The notes under the pieces: generated by a model
What the model was told of the DNA's origin: nothing
The model's database searches: none
What the model saw: only the letters and a program-made list of their open reading frames with translations
NCBI GenBank assembly: GCA_030691385.1
Contig: JAUYEI010000031.1
Span: 1-43,761, forward strand
Source: Azonexus sp.
GTDB taxonomy: Bacteria; Pseudomonadota; Gammaproteobacteria; Burkholderiales; Rhodocyclaceae
Direction of reading: 5' to 3'
DNA: 43,761 nt
Shown here: positions 16,437-24,555 of the stretch, in pieces
Layout: every line of letters begins with the position of its first letter
Position numbering within the stretch: the first letter of the stretch is position 1
Program-made: the position numbers and the translations under genes

Positions 16437-18377
16437 TTACGCTGGGTTCCCGGCGCGTGCTTCGAGTCCTTCCCAGCGTTCGAGCATGGCCATCAATTCA
16501 TCATCAATGGCGGCAAGGCGGTCGGAGGCCTTTTGCGCCGCAGCCGGATCGCTTTGGTAGAGCGAAGCATCGGCGAGACGCTTGCCCAGTTCGGCCTGTT
16601 CGGCTTCCAGCCCGGCGATTTTTCCGGGTAGCTCCTCCAGTTCACGCTGTTCTTTCCACGACAGCTTTTCACCCGTCGGCTTCGCCGGCTCTGCTGCCTT
16701 GGCAGGCTCGGCAGACTTGGTGAGCGGCTTGGGTTCTGCTTTCGCCTTCGGCGCATCCTTGGCCACGCTGGCCTTGTAGGTCGCCCAGTCGGTGTAACCG
16801 CCGGCGTATTCCTGCCAGGTGCCGTCACCTTCGGCGGCGATGGTCTGGGTCACCACATTGTCGATGAAAGTCCGGTCGTGGCTGACCAGGAACAGCGTGC
16901 CTTCGTAGGTCTGGAGCAACTCTTCGAGCAGCTCCAGCGTTTCGATATCGAGGTCGTTGGTCGGTTCGTCGAGGACCAGCACGTTGGCCGGTTTGGCGAA
17001 CAGGCGGGCGAGCAGCAGGCGGTTACGCTCGCCGCCGGACAACGAACTGACGGGAGAACGGGCGCGTTCCGGGGCGAACAGGAAGTCTTCGAGGTAGCCG
17101 ATCACATGCTTGCGGGCGCCGCCGATGTCGACCCAGTCCGAGCCCGGGGAAATGACGTCGGACAGCGTCGAATTGGGATCGAGCTGGGTGCGGAACTGGT
17201 CGAAATAGGCGATATCCATTTTCGTGCCCTGGCGCACGATGCCGGAATCCGGCTTGATTTCGTCGAGGATGAGGCGCAACAGCGTCGTCTTGCCGGCGCC
17301 ATTGGGGCCGATCAGACCGATCTTGTCGCCGCGCTGAATGCGGGTTGAGAAATCGCGCACAATTTCCCGTTGACCGTAGGATTTATAGACGTGTTCGAGT
17401 TCGGCCACGAGTTTGCCGCTCTTGTCGCCCGAATCGAGTTGCAGATTGACCTTGCCCATGCGCTCGCGCCGGGCCTGCCGTTCTGCCCGCAATTGATCGA
17501 GCCGCTGGACGCGGAACACGGCGCGCGTCCGCCGGGCTTCGACACCCTTGCGAATCCAGATTTCTTCTTCCTTGAGCAATTTGTCGGCCCGCGCATTGGC
17601 CAGGCCCTCCTCGTGCAGCATGGCTTCCTTGCGCAACTGGTAATCCTTGAAACTGCCGGGAAAGCTGACCAGCTTGCCACGATCAAGCTCGACGATACGG
17701 GTACAGACGCGATCGAGGAAGGAACGGTCGTGGGTGATGAAAAACAGCGTGACGCCGGATTCAATGAGCAGGTTTTCCAGCCATTCGATGGCGGCAATGT
17801 CGAGGTGGTTAGTCGGCTCGTCAAGCAGCAGCACCTCGGGCGCCACTGCCAGGGCCTGGGCCAGGGCCAGGCGCTTCTTCTGGCCGCCGGACAGGCTGCC
17901 AACCTTGGCATCCGCATCCAGCCCGAAACGCTCGATGACGCGCTCGGCCTGCGCCTCGTAGGCCCAGGCACCGCGCGCCTCAAGCTCGTGCTGCAGTTCG
18001 GACATCCGTTCGAGCAGTACGTCGTGATCGGCATCGATTTCGCCCAGCTTGTGCGAAACCTCGTGGTATTCCGCCAAAATCGCGGCGTTCTCACCCATGC
18101 CGGAAATGACCGCCTCGAAGACCGTCGCCTCCATGTCGAAAGGCGGCTCCTGCGGCACGTAGCCGACGCGGATACCGGGCTGAACCCAGGCCTCGCCATC
18201 ATCGAGCCGGCCGCGCCCGGAGCCGGCGGCCATCGCCGCGAGCATGGAGGACTTGCCGGTGCCATTGCGGCCGATCAGGGCAACCCGTTCGCCCGGATCG
18301 AGCATGAAATCGGCATGATCGAGGAGCGGCACATGGCCGTAGGCAAGGCAGGCAGAGGAAAGTTTTAGATAGGGCAT
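16437..18377 (-). CDS. uup: ABC-F family ATPase Uup
   Basis: Soluble twin-ATPase of the ABC-F group (646 aa). Two Walker A motifs (LIGRNGTGKSS and LIGPNGAGKTT), two signature motifs (LSGGQKKRLALA and LSGGERNRLLLA) and two Walker B motifs (VLLLDEPTNHLD and VLVLDEPTNDLD) are present, with no membrane segment. The linker between the domains is basic and coiled (RADKLLKEEEIWIRKGVEARRTR). The C-terminal extension (about 555-646) is Lys/Ala/Pro-rich then a coiled coil, as in Uup, which binds branched DNA and affects ribosomes. The start at 18377 matches the family; an upstream ATG would add 27 residues. Confidence 0.93.
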   Translation of the reverse strand: MPYLKLSSACLAYGHVPLLDHADFMLDPGERVALIGRNGTGKSSMLAAMAAGSGRGRLDDGEAWVQPGIRVGYVPQEPPFDMEATVFEAVISGMGENAAILAEYHEVSHKLGEIDADHDVLLERMSELQHELEARGAWAYEAQAERVIERFGLDADAKVGSLSGGQKKRLALAQALAVAPEVLLLDEPTNHLDIAAIEWLENLLIESGVTLFFITHDRSFLDRVCTRIVELDRGKLVSFPGSFKDYQLRKEAMLHEEGLANARADKLLKEEEIWIRKGVEARRTRAVFRVQRLDQLRAERQARRERMGKVNLQLDSGDKSGKLVAELEHVYKSYGQREIVRDFSTRIQRGDKIGLIGPNGAGKTTLLRLILDEIKPDSGIVRQGTKMDIAYFDQFRTQLDPNSTLSDVISPGSDWVDIGGARKHVIGYLEDFLFAPERARSPVSSLSGGERNRLLLARLFAKPANVLVLDEPTNDLDIETLELLEELLQTYEGTLFLVSHDRTFIDNVVTQTIAAEGDGTWQEYAGGYTDWATYKASVAKDAPKAKAEPKPLTKSAEPAKAAEPAKPTGEKLSWKEQRELEELPGKIAGLEAEQAELGKRLADASLYQSDPAAAQKASDRLAAIDDELMAMLERWEGLEARAGNPA

Positions 18378-18502
18378 GGCACGCTTTGATGCAGCGCCGA
18401 GCCGGCGCCACGTTGGGAGAACCGGCATTTTAGCTGTTCGGCCGAGGGTCGGCGGCATCTATCGCTAGGCTGGCCACACCGGTACAATGCGCTCCGCTGA
18501 AT

Positions 18503-18577
18503 GCCTCCATAGTTAAATGGATATAACACGCCCCTCCTAAGGGCGAATTGGTGGTTCGATTCCACCTGGGGGTACCA
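18503..18577 (+). tRNA. tRNA-Arg (anticodon CCU)
   Basis: Cloverleaf of 75 nt including encoded CCA. Acceptor GCCTCCA pairs with TGGGGGT (two G-U pairs); anticodon stem CGCCC/GGGCG encloses CTCCTAA, giving anticodon CCU for the rare AGG codon; the T arm reads GTGG-TTCGATT-CCAC. A TACAAT box lies at about 18483, 15 bases before the gene. The spermidine-synthase-like gene begins 24 bp after it and may be cotranscribed. Confidence 0.95.
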
Positions 18578-18600
18578 GCTCCCTTCCTGGGCGCAAGGCC

Positions 18601-19377
18601 ATGAGACCGGCAAAAAAGTCACCCCAACATTCCGTCGATATCAGCGAAGACAGCGGCGTGCGCAACCTGCACTTTGGCTCCGACTGGATTCAGGGCTCAA
18701 TGCGCATTGCCCGGCCGTGGTCGCTGGAGCTGGGCTATACGCGCGAGATGATGGCCGGGCTGCTCATGCGGCCACTCAGCAACTGGCCACGCAACGCTCT
18801 GTTGGTCGGTCTCGGCGCCGGTTCGCTGGCCAAATTCTTTTACCGCTACCTGCCCGACTGCCGGATCACGGTGGTCGAGATCAATCCGCAAGTCGAGTTC
18901 ATCGCGCGTCACTACTTCAAGCTGCCGGACGATCCGCGCCGGCTCGACGTGGTGATCGGTTGCGGCGCCGACTACATGCTGGGCGGCGACCGCCGTTTCG
19001 ACATGATGCTGATCGATGGCTACGACCCCGAGGCGAAAGCCGGGGTGCTCGACACCGATCCTTTCTACCAGGCCTGCCGCGCCCGGCTGAGCGACAAGGG
19101 GCTGTGCAGCATCAACCTGCTTGGCCGCAACCGGGGATTTGCCGGCAGCGTCGAGCGCATCCGCTCGGCTTTCGACAACCGTGTCGCCGTTTTTCCGTCG
19201 TGCGACAGCGGCAATACCATCGCCTTCGCGACCGGTGGCGAGCCTGTCGATGTCTCGCTCGACGACATGCGCGCCCGCGCCGGGCAACTGAAAAAAGACA
19301 CGCGTCTCGATCTGTTGCCGACCATCAGCCGCCTGCAATTGGGCCATCCCTTGCCGGAAGGCCGTCTGCGCATCTGA
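18601..19377 (+). CDS. Spermidine-synthase-like protein
   Basis: A 258-residue protein with the SpeE-type Rossmann fold: LLVGLGAGSLAKFFYRYLPD (nucleotide-binding glycine loop) and VVEINPQVEFIARHYF (acidic residue at the end of strand 2). The aspartate region MMLIDGYDPE follows. It lacks the N-terminal beta-strand domain of true spermidine synthases, and the catalytic DG.....DE motif is altered. It is therefore best called a spermidine-synthase family protein whose reaction is unknown. It follows tRNA-Arg on the same strand and may share its promoter. Confidence 0.8.
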   Translation: MRPAKKSPQHSVDISEDSGVRNLHFGSDWIQGSMRIARPWSLELGYTREMMAGLLMRPLSNWPRNALLVGLGAGSLAKFFYRYLPDCRITVVEINPQVEFIARHYFKLPDDPRRLDVVIGCGADYMLGGDRRFDMMLIDGYDPEAKAGVLDTDPFYQACRARLSDKGLCSINLLGRNRGFAGSVERIRSAFDNRVAVFPSCDSGNTIAFATGGEPVDVSLDDMRARAGQLKKDTRLDLLPTISRLQLGHPLPEGRLRI

Positions 19378-19520
19378 CTCCGACGAGGGCTTGCTTTTCC
19401 GGATTTTTCAGCCAGAATGGAATGATCCTCCACCGACAATAACAACAAGGCGGACAGAACAAAAATGACTAGCTAGGGGTCTAGCCCCAACTTTTTATTT
19501 TTCCTATCCAGGAGGAGCTT

Positions 19521-19793
19521 ATGCTGTCTATTCAGGACGTTATCGACTATTGCGACCTTGACCGCGGTGAAATCGAGGCCATCGCCGAGCATGAACACAT
19601 TCCGATCACCATTGCCGCCGAAATGAGCGAAGTATTGCTGTGTACGCCTGATGGCGTTTGCCGCCTGCATTCGATGATTATCGAAAACATGCAGCAGGCA
19701 CTCGACTCAGGCCGCTACCAGCACGTGAAGGATTTGGCGCAAACCTACGAACATCTGCAGCGGACTCACCCGATACCGACGAACCAGAGATAG
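19521..19793 (+). CDS. Small acidic protein of unknown function
   Basis: A 90-residue soluble protein (MLSIQDVIDYCDLDRGEIEAIAEHEHIPITIAAEMSE region) with a following helical stretch containing CRLHSMIIENMQQAL and DLAQTYEHLQ. I do not recognise a family. It is supported by a strong GGAGGAG about 8 bases before the ATG, its own terminator at 19823, and isolation from neighbours by about 140 bp. A weak GGGG-TCTAG-CCCC hairpin followed by Ts lies 25 bases upstream (19476-19495) and may end the previous transcript. The last 20 residues are rich in Thr and Pro. Confidence 0.78.
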   Translation: MLSIQDVIDYCDLDRGEIEAIAEHEHIPITIAAEMSEVLLCTPDGVCRLHSMIIENMQQALDSGRYQHVKDLAQTYEHLQRTHPIPTNQR

Positions 19794-19822
19794 TTTTGTT
19801 ACCGTGCAGGCTGTGGAAACTG

Positions 19823-19851
19823 AGCCCCAACCGTAAAGGTCGGGGTTTTTT
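19823..19851 (+). terminator. Rho-independent terminator
   Basis: Stem CCCCAACC / GGTCGGGG with loop GTAAA, followed by TTTTTT, 30 bases after the stop of the gene at 19521. Confidence 0.85.
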
Positions 19852-19857
19852 GATTTC

Positions 19858-19890
19858 AATTTTGGCCAAAATTTCCGGTTGACCGTGGGA
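19858..19890 (+). repeat. Short dispersed repeat, copy b
   Basis: Contains TTTTGGCCAAAATTTCC then GGTTGACCGTGGGA, close to consensus. Located 25 bp beyond the stop codon of narL and just after the terminator of the convergent gene. Confidence 0.85.
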
Positions 19891-19915
19891 GTTGCCGGAT
19901 AACCGGCGCCGGGCT

Positions 19916-20581
19916 TCAGGCCGGCCGGGTTTGCGCGTAGCCGTGCTCGACGGCGTAGAGCGCCACTTGCACACGGCTGCTCATGTTCAGTTTCTTGAAA
20001 ATATTCTGCACGTGAATCTTGACCGTGCTCTCGGCCAGATCGAGCTTGCGGGCGATTTCCTTGTTGCTCTCGCCATGCGCCAGCGAAAGCAGGATGTCGC
20101 GTTCGCGTGGCGAAAAACGATCGCGCTCGCCACTCGCCGCCTCGGCCTTGGGCGGCTTGCGCACGCCCTGGATCAGTTTGGCCGTCATTTGCTGCGAGAC
20201 GACTGACTCGCCCTGCGCGGCGCGCCGGAGGGCATCGATCAGGGCGTCGGTTTCGATATTCTTGAGCAGATAACCGCTGGCCCCGGCGCGCAAGGCATCG
20301 ACCAGATCCTGCGCGTCTTCCGACACGGTCAGCATCAGGACGCTGATTTCCGGCATTTCCTCGGCGATGACCTTGACCGCTTCGAGTCCCGATACGCCGG
20401 GCATGTGGAGGTCGAGCAAGGTCACGTCCGGTTTCAGCGAACGGGCGCGCTTGATGCCTTCAAGCCCGTCACCGGCCTCGCCGACGACCTCGAAGTCGTC
20501 ATTGCGCTGGAGCAGCGACTTGATGCCGCTGCGAAAGAGTGTGTGATCATCGACCAGCAGGACACGGATTTTTTCGCTCAT
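19916..20581 (-). CDS. narL: NarL-type response regulator
   Basis: Two-component regulator of 221 aa. The receiver domain has VDD at residues 10-12, phosphoacceptor Asp57 in LLDLHMPG, Thr85 region (MLTVSE) and Lys107 in GYLLKN. A LuxR-type helix-turn-helix (about 155-217) reads LSPRERDILLSLAHGESNKEIARKLDLAESTVKIHVQNIFKKL. It is encoded 2 bp after the narX stop, and the pair is downstream of nrtABD on the same strand, so nitrate or nitrite response is likely. NarP is the alternative name; the neighbouring NarX favours NarL. Confidence 0.9.
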   Translation of the reverse strand: MSEKIRVLLVDDHTLFRSGIKSLLQRNDDFEVVGEAGDGLEGIKRARSLKPDVTLLDLHMPGVSGLEAVKVIAEEMPEISVLMLTVSEDAQDLVDALRAGASGYLLKNIETDALIDALRRAAQGESVVSQQMTAKLIQGVRKPPKAEAASGERDRFSPRERDILLSLAHGESNKEIARKLDLAESTVKIHVQNIFKKLNMSSRVQVALYAVEHGYAQTRPA

Positions 20582-20583
20582 TT

Positions 20584-22527
20584 TCAGGCAACCTCTTTGT
20601 TTTCGCGGGGCAGGGTCAATGTAACCCGGGAGCCCTCGCCCGGCTTCGATGCGACGCGACATTCGCCGCCAATGCGGTGGGCGCGTTCGCGCATGATTTT
20701 CAGGCCGACATGGCGGTCGGACAAGCAGTTGGGATCGTTTTCCGGATCGAAACCGATGCCATCGTCCTCGACCTCGACGCCAATCCGTCCGATTTCACGT
20801 TTGACGACGACCCGTACCTGGCTGGCCTTGGCGTGCTTGCGGATGTTGGAGAGCGATTCCTGGACGATGTGCATGATCTGGATTTCGTCGGTCGGCACCT
20901 GCGAGGCGCCGCTGCCAATGCGCTCGAATGCCGTCGCGATTCCGGTCTGTCCCTCGAATTTTTCGAGCGTGGTCTGGATGGCCGTATCGAGGTCGGATTG
21001 ATGCACGCGCGTCCGGAAATGAACGAGCAGTTCGCGCACGTCGTCGTAGCTTTCCTGCACGCCTTCACGTAGCTGGCCGGCGGTCTGCATGGCCTCGTCG
21101 GCATCGCCCTTGCGCAGCGAATCCTGCAGCAACTGGACCTGGATGTTGAGAAAAGCCAGACCCTGGGCGATGGAGTCGTGCAACTCCTGGGCGAGCAGGT
21201 TGCGCTCCTCGGAAACAGCCAGTTCCTTCTCGCGCGATTTGAGGCGCTGGTTTTCGATGGCGACGCCGAGGTGCTGGCCGAGTGTTTCGAGCAGGTGGAT
21301 TTCCTGATCGGACAGTGCCTGTGGCCGCTTGAAATAGAGGTTGTAAACGCCAAGTTTCTGCTTGTCGTAGAGGATGCTGAAGGCCGTGGCCGTGGCGAAT
21401 CCCTCGCGAATGCAGGTGCGCAGCTTCATGCCTGCCGGCGGGTTGACCGTGGCAAAAGCGGCCGAAACACCGGTCTGGAAGACCTCGCCGCACAGGCAGT
21501 CGCCGCAGTTCATTTCCGCCTCGCGGTCGAGGAAATCCTCGGACAGTCCTTCGGCAGTCAGCAGGCACAGCTTGTCCGACTGCGCTTCGTACATGCGGAC
21601 GGCGCCGGCATCGGCCCCCAGGGCGCTCATGATCTGGTCGAGAAAGCCTTCGCTCAACTGCTGCACCGGGGCCGGTTCGCTAAGGAAGGTCGTCACCGAA
21701 TAGAGGATGCTCAGTTCGTGGTTGCGCTGGGCGAGACGGCGGGTTTCGGCATCGACCCGCTGTTCCAGCGTGCCATAGGCGTTTTGCAGGTGCTCGGCCA
21801 TCTGGTTGAAACCCAGGGCCAGGCTACCCAGTTCATCATCGGTCGAGTCCGGCAGCCGCACCGTCAGATCATCGCTGGTCATGCGCTGCATGCCGGCATG
21901 CAGGACGCCGACCGGCCTGATGACCAGACGCGTGAAATAGCGGATCAGAACGATGGTGCCAATGATCGCCAGGGCGACCAGCGCCGCCTGCACGGTGCGC
22001 AGCAGATTGGTGTCGAAGGCGTAGGTCCGCTCCATCGCCAGCGCCAGTTCGTTGATCCTGCTGACAAAAGGTTCGAGCTCGGCATCAAAACGATCGATGG
22101 CGCTCTCGCGCTCGCCCCGCACTCCGGCCAGATAGCCGGCGACGAGCGGCCGCACGGTTTCCCGCCAGACATTGTCAACCGATTGCAGGCGCTCCTGCAC
22201 CTCGGCATTGCGCGGCGGCGACAAGGGCCGCTCCGGATCGCCCTGTTTCAGGTCGCGCAGCACCTTGTCGAAACGTGCCAGTTCCTCGCTCAGGGCCTGC
22301 GATGTGCTGGCCTCCGGCGCCTTCGCTTCGAGATCGCGCGCCATCAGATGACCCATGCGGTAGGTCCGCATGCGCTGGCTGCCGGCATCGTTGATCGCCG
22401 CAGCGACCCCTTCCAGTTGCCAGGAAATGAGCAGCGTCAGCCCGATGGCCGTGGCGGCCACCAGAAAAAAGACCATCAGCATGCCGATGATCTTGCGCGA
22501 CAGCTTGCCCGGTTTGGCTAGCATCAA
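20584..22527 (-). CDS. narX: Nitrate/nitrite sensor histidine kinase NarX
   Basis: A 647-residue membrane sensor. Two membrane helices (about 13-34 and 178-198) enclose a helical periplasmic sensor with the P-box AINDAGSQRMRTYRMGHLM, the nitrate-binding segment of NarX/NarQ. A HAMP domain follows, then a GAF-like domain with a cysteine cluster (MNCGDCLC, then RTC), and a HisKA_3 dimerisation domain with phosphoacceptor His450 in QELHDSIAQGL. The ATPase part carries NIRKHAKAS and DDGIGF. It overlaps nothing and precedes narL by 2 bp. The cysteine cluster is also found in NarX-type kinases and may sense redox state. Confidence 0.92.
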   Translation of the reverse strand: MMLAKPGKLSRKIIGMLMVFFLVAATAIGLTLLISWQLEGVAAAINDAGSQRMRTYRMGHLMARDLEAKAPEASTSQALSEELARFDKVLRDLKQGDPERPLSPPRNAEVQERLQSVDNVWRETVRPLVAGYLAGVRGERESAIDRFDAELEPFVSRINELALAMERTYAFDTNLLRTVQAALVALAIIGTIVLIRYFTRLVIRPVGVLHAGMQRMTSDDLTVRLPDSTDDELGSLALGFNQMAEHLQNAYGTLEQRVDAETRRLAQRNHELSILYSVTTFLSEPAPVQQLSEGFLDQIMSALGADAGAVRMYEAQSDKLCLLTAEGLSEDFLDREAEMNCGDCLCGEVFQTGVSAAFATVNPPAGMKLRTCIREGFATATAFSILYDKQKLGVYNLYFKRPQALSDQEIHLLETLGQHLGVAIENQRLKSREKELAVSEERNLLAQELHDSIAQGLAFLNIQVQLLQDSLRKGDADEAMQTAGQLREGVQESYDDVRELLVHFRTRVHQSDLDTAIQTTLEKFEGQTGIATAFERIGSGASQVPTDEIQIMHIVQESLSNIRKHAKASQVRVVVKREIGRIGVEVEDDGIGFDPENDPNCLSDRHVGLKIMRERAHRIGGECRVASKPGEGSRVTLTLPRENKEVA

Positions 22528-22594
22528 TCAATGTCCGAAAACGAATTGTCTAACCTTAACGCCCTGCCAGCGGGAAAGCAAAGGGGATAGATCA

Positions 22595-22625
22595 AGAAAA
22601 AGCCCGCCGGTTTGACCCGGCGGGC
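22595..22625 (-). terminator. Rho-independent terminator after nrtABD
   Basis: On the minus strand GCCCGCCGG pairs with CCGGCGGGC around loop GTCAAA and is followed by TTTTTC. It lies 50 bp beyond the nrtD stop and before the narX start, separating the importer operon from narXL. Confidence 0.9.
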
Positions 22626-22673
22626 AAAAGTCGCTTTGGAGAGAGCGCGGCGACGATGAATCGACTGAAAACT

Positions 22674-23492
22674 TCAGGCGGCCTGTTTTTCGACGTGGGC
22701 CTGTTTTTCGTAAAGAAACTCGAGCACCGCAGCGCGGTGGCCGATGTAGTCCGGATCGTGGGCCAGGGTCAGGCGATGACGCGGACGCGGCAGATTCACC
22801 TCAAGGATTTCGCCGATGGTCGCGGCCGGGCCGTTGGTCATCATGACGATCCTGTCGGAAAGCAGCACGGCCTCGTCAACATCGTGGGTGACCATAACCG
22901 TCGTGGCCTTGGTCGCCTCGCAGATGCGCATGAGCTCGTCCTGCAGCTTGGCGCGGGTCAGGGCATCGAGGGCGCCGAAGGGCTCGTCCATGAGCAGCAC
23001 CTTCGGTTCCATGGACAGCGCGCGGGCGATGCCGACGCGCTGTTTCATGCCGCCGGAGATTTCGTGCGGGTACTTGCTGCAGGCGTGATCAAGGCCGACC
23101 AGGCTGATCGCGGCGGCCGTCCGGTCGCGCAGTTTCGGCTTGCCTTCCTTGGTGCCGAAGACGCGCTCAACGGCCAGATAGACGTTCTCGAAGCAGGTCA
23201 GCCAGGGCAGCAGGCTGTGGTTCTGGAAAACCACGGCGCGTTCCGGGCCGGGACCGGCGATTTCGCGGTCTTCGAGCAGCAGCACGCCAGCGGTCGGCTT
23301 GGTCAGGCCGGCAATGAGGTTGAGCAGGGTCGACTTGCCGCAGCCGGAGTGGCCGATCAGCGCGACGAACTCGCCCTGCTTGATGGTCAGGTTGATATCG
23401 CGCAGGGCGACGAACTTGCCCTTCTTGGTGTCGAAGGTCTGACCGACGGTTTGAACCTGTACGAACTTTTCCATGTTGTGCGCTCCGCTCAT
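22674..23492 (-). CDS. nrtD: Nitrate ABC transporter ATP-binding protein
   Basis: ATPase of the nitrate/nitrite importer (272 aa). Walker A GHSGCGKST, signature SGGMKQR, Walker B VLLMDEPFGALD and the switch histidine in VTHDVDEA are all present. The family marker FQNHSLLPW (Q-loop) is typical of NrtC/NrtD and related TauB-type ATPases. The start at 23492 is chosen because its ATGA overlaps the nrtB stop and AAGGAA lies 6 bases upstream; a second ATG at 23474 would be six residues shorter. It is the last gene before the terminator at 22595. Confidence 0.92.
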   Translation of the reverse strand: MSGAHNMEKFVQVQTVGQTFDTKKGKFVALRDINLTIKQGEFVALIGHSGCGKSTLLNLIAGLTKPTAGVLLLEDREIAGPGPERAVVFQNHSLLPWLTCFENVYLAVERVFGTKEGKPKLRDRTAAAISLVGLDHACSKYPHEISGGMKQRVGIARALSMEPKVLLMDEPFGALDALTRAKLQDELMRICEATKATTVMVTHDVDEAVLLSDRIVMMTNGPAATIGEILEVNLPRPRHRLTLAHDPDYIGHRAAVLEFLYEKQAHVEKQAA

Positions 23493-24424
23493 GACGATTC
23501 CTTGGTCAGCTTCCGGGCGAGCAGGATCAGGCTTTGCTCGAGGATGAGGCCGACGATGCCGATGACGAAGATGGCGATGATGATGTGCTCCACCTTCAGG
23601 TTGTTCCACTCGTCCCACACCCAGAAGCCGATACCGACGCCGCCGGTGAGCATTTCTGCGGCGACGATGACTAGCCAGGCGGTGCCGATGGACAGGCGGA
23701 TGCCGGTCAGGATGTAGGGCAGGACGGCGGGCAGCAGGATCCTGGTGACGACCTTCCACTCGGAGAGGGCCAGCACGCGGGCGACGTTGAGGTAATCCTG
23801 CGGCACGCGCTGGACGCCCTGGGCGGTGTTCATGATCATCGGCCAGATCGAGCAGATGAAGATGGTGTAGGTCGCCGCCGGGTCGGCCCGCTGGAAGACA
23901 AGCAGGCCGATCGGCAGCCAGGCCAGCGGCGACACCGGGCGCAGCAGGCTGATGATCGGATTGACCATGGCCGACAGGAAAGCCGAGCGGCCGAGGATGA
24001 AGCCGAGCGGAATGCCGACCACCGCAGCAAAGCCGAAGCCGACCCCGACGCGTTGCAGCGAGGACAGGATGTTCCAGCCGATGCCCTGGTCGTTCGGGCC
24101 GTTCTGGTAGAACGGGTCGGCGAACAGCAGGGTGGCCGCATCCCAGGTCTGCAGCGGGCCGGGAATGCTGCCGCCTTTCATCGTGGCGATGTACCAGATG
24201 CCGATCAGGATCACCATGCCGAGCAGCGGCGGCAGGACGGCGCGGCCGAAGCCGGCCAGCCTCTCGGTGAAGGGCGTGCCCGGCTCGGCCGGTGCGGTCA
24301 GGGTTTTTTCCATTTTCTTTTCCTTGGCGGGAGCAGCAGTCGCTTCTACGACGGCGACTTGCTCAATTCCACGGTCAACCGGAATTTTTGCCCCAAATTC
24401 AACATTCATCGTCAGTGCGCTCAT
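23489..24424 (-). CDS. nrtB: Nitrate ABC transporter permease
   Basis: Membrane component of the importer (311 aa). About six hydrophobic segments and the permease EAA-type loop (MIMNTAQGVQRVPQDYLNVARVLALSEWKVVTRILLPAVLPYI region) identify an NrtB/SsuC-type subunit. Two starts are possible. The first at 24424 has an excellent GAGGAGA 7 bases upstream; the second at 24313 (MEKTLTAPAEPG) has AAGGA. The first 37 residues include the short repeat at 24368 read in frame (VEFGAKIPVDRG) and are not typical of the family. A stem-loop lies upstream between nrtA and nrtB. Confidence 0.9.
   Translation of the reverse strand: MSALTMNVEFGAKIPVDRGIEQVAVVEATAAPAKEKKMEKTLTAPAEPGTPFTERLAGFGRAVLPPLLGMVILIGIWYIATMKGGSIPGPLQTWDAATLLFADPFYQNGPNDQGIGWNILSSLQRVGVGFGFAAVVGIPLGFILGRSAFLSAMVNPIISLLRPVSPLAWLPIGLLVFQRADPAATYTIFICSIWPMIMNTAQGVQRVPQDYLNVARVLALSEWKVVTRILLPAVLPYILTGIRLSIGTAWLVIVAAEMLTGGVGIGFWVWDEWNNLKVEHIIIAIFVIGIVGLILEQSLILLARKLTKESS
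24368..24401 (-). repeat. Short dispersed repeat, copy c, inside the 5' end of nrtB
   Basis: On the + strand reads TTCCACGGTCAACCGGAAT then TTTTGCCCCAAATTC. The only copy clearly within a translated region, read in frame as FGAKIPVDRG at the start of nrtB. Confidence 0.8.
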
Positions 24425-24469
24425 GGTTCTCTCCTCAAGCTACATCCAGAAACCGATCCTTGCCGGGGG

Positions 24470-24542
24470 CGCCGCGAGACGCGAAGAACGCGCGCAGGCA
24501 GTACGTCAGTACGGCAAGCGCGGTCGACAAAGTATCGCGGCG
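24470..24542. repeat. REP-like stem-loop, copy B, between nrtA and nrtB
   Basis: Outer arms CGCCGCGA / TCGCGGCG and inner arms CGCGC / GCGCG surround the core CAGTAC-GTC-AGTACGGCAAG, which matches copy A at 14952. In nrtA mRNA it forms a strong hairpin 14 bases after the stop, a common way to stabilise the message for the binding protein relative to the permease. Confidence 0.75.
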
Positions 24543-24555
24543 GTCCCGGCGAGGA

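Noticed and set aside
19476..19500. GGGG-TCTAG-CCCC followed by a T-rich run as a terminator
   Set aside because: The stem has only four base pairs, so it is mentioned in the neighbouring gene entry but not called.
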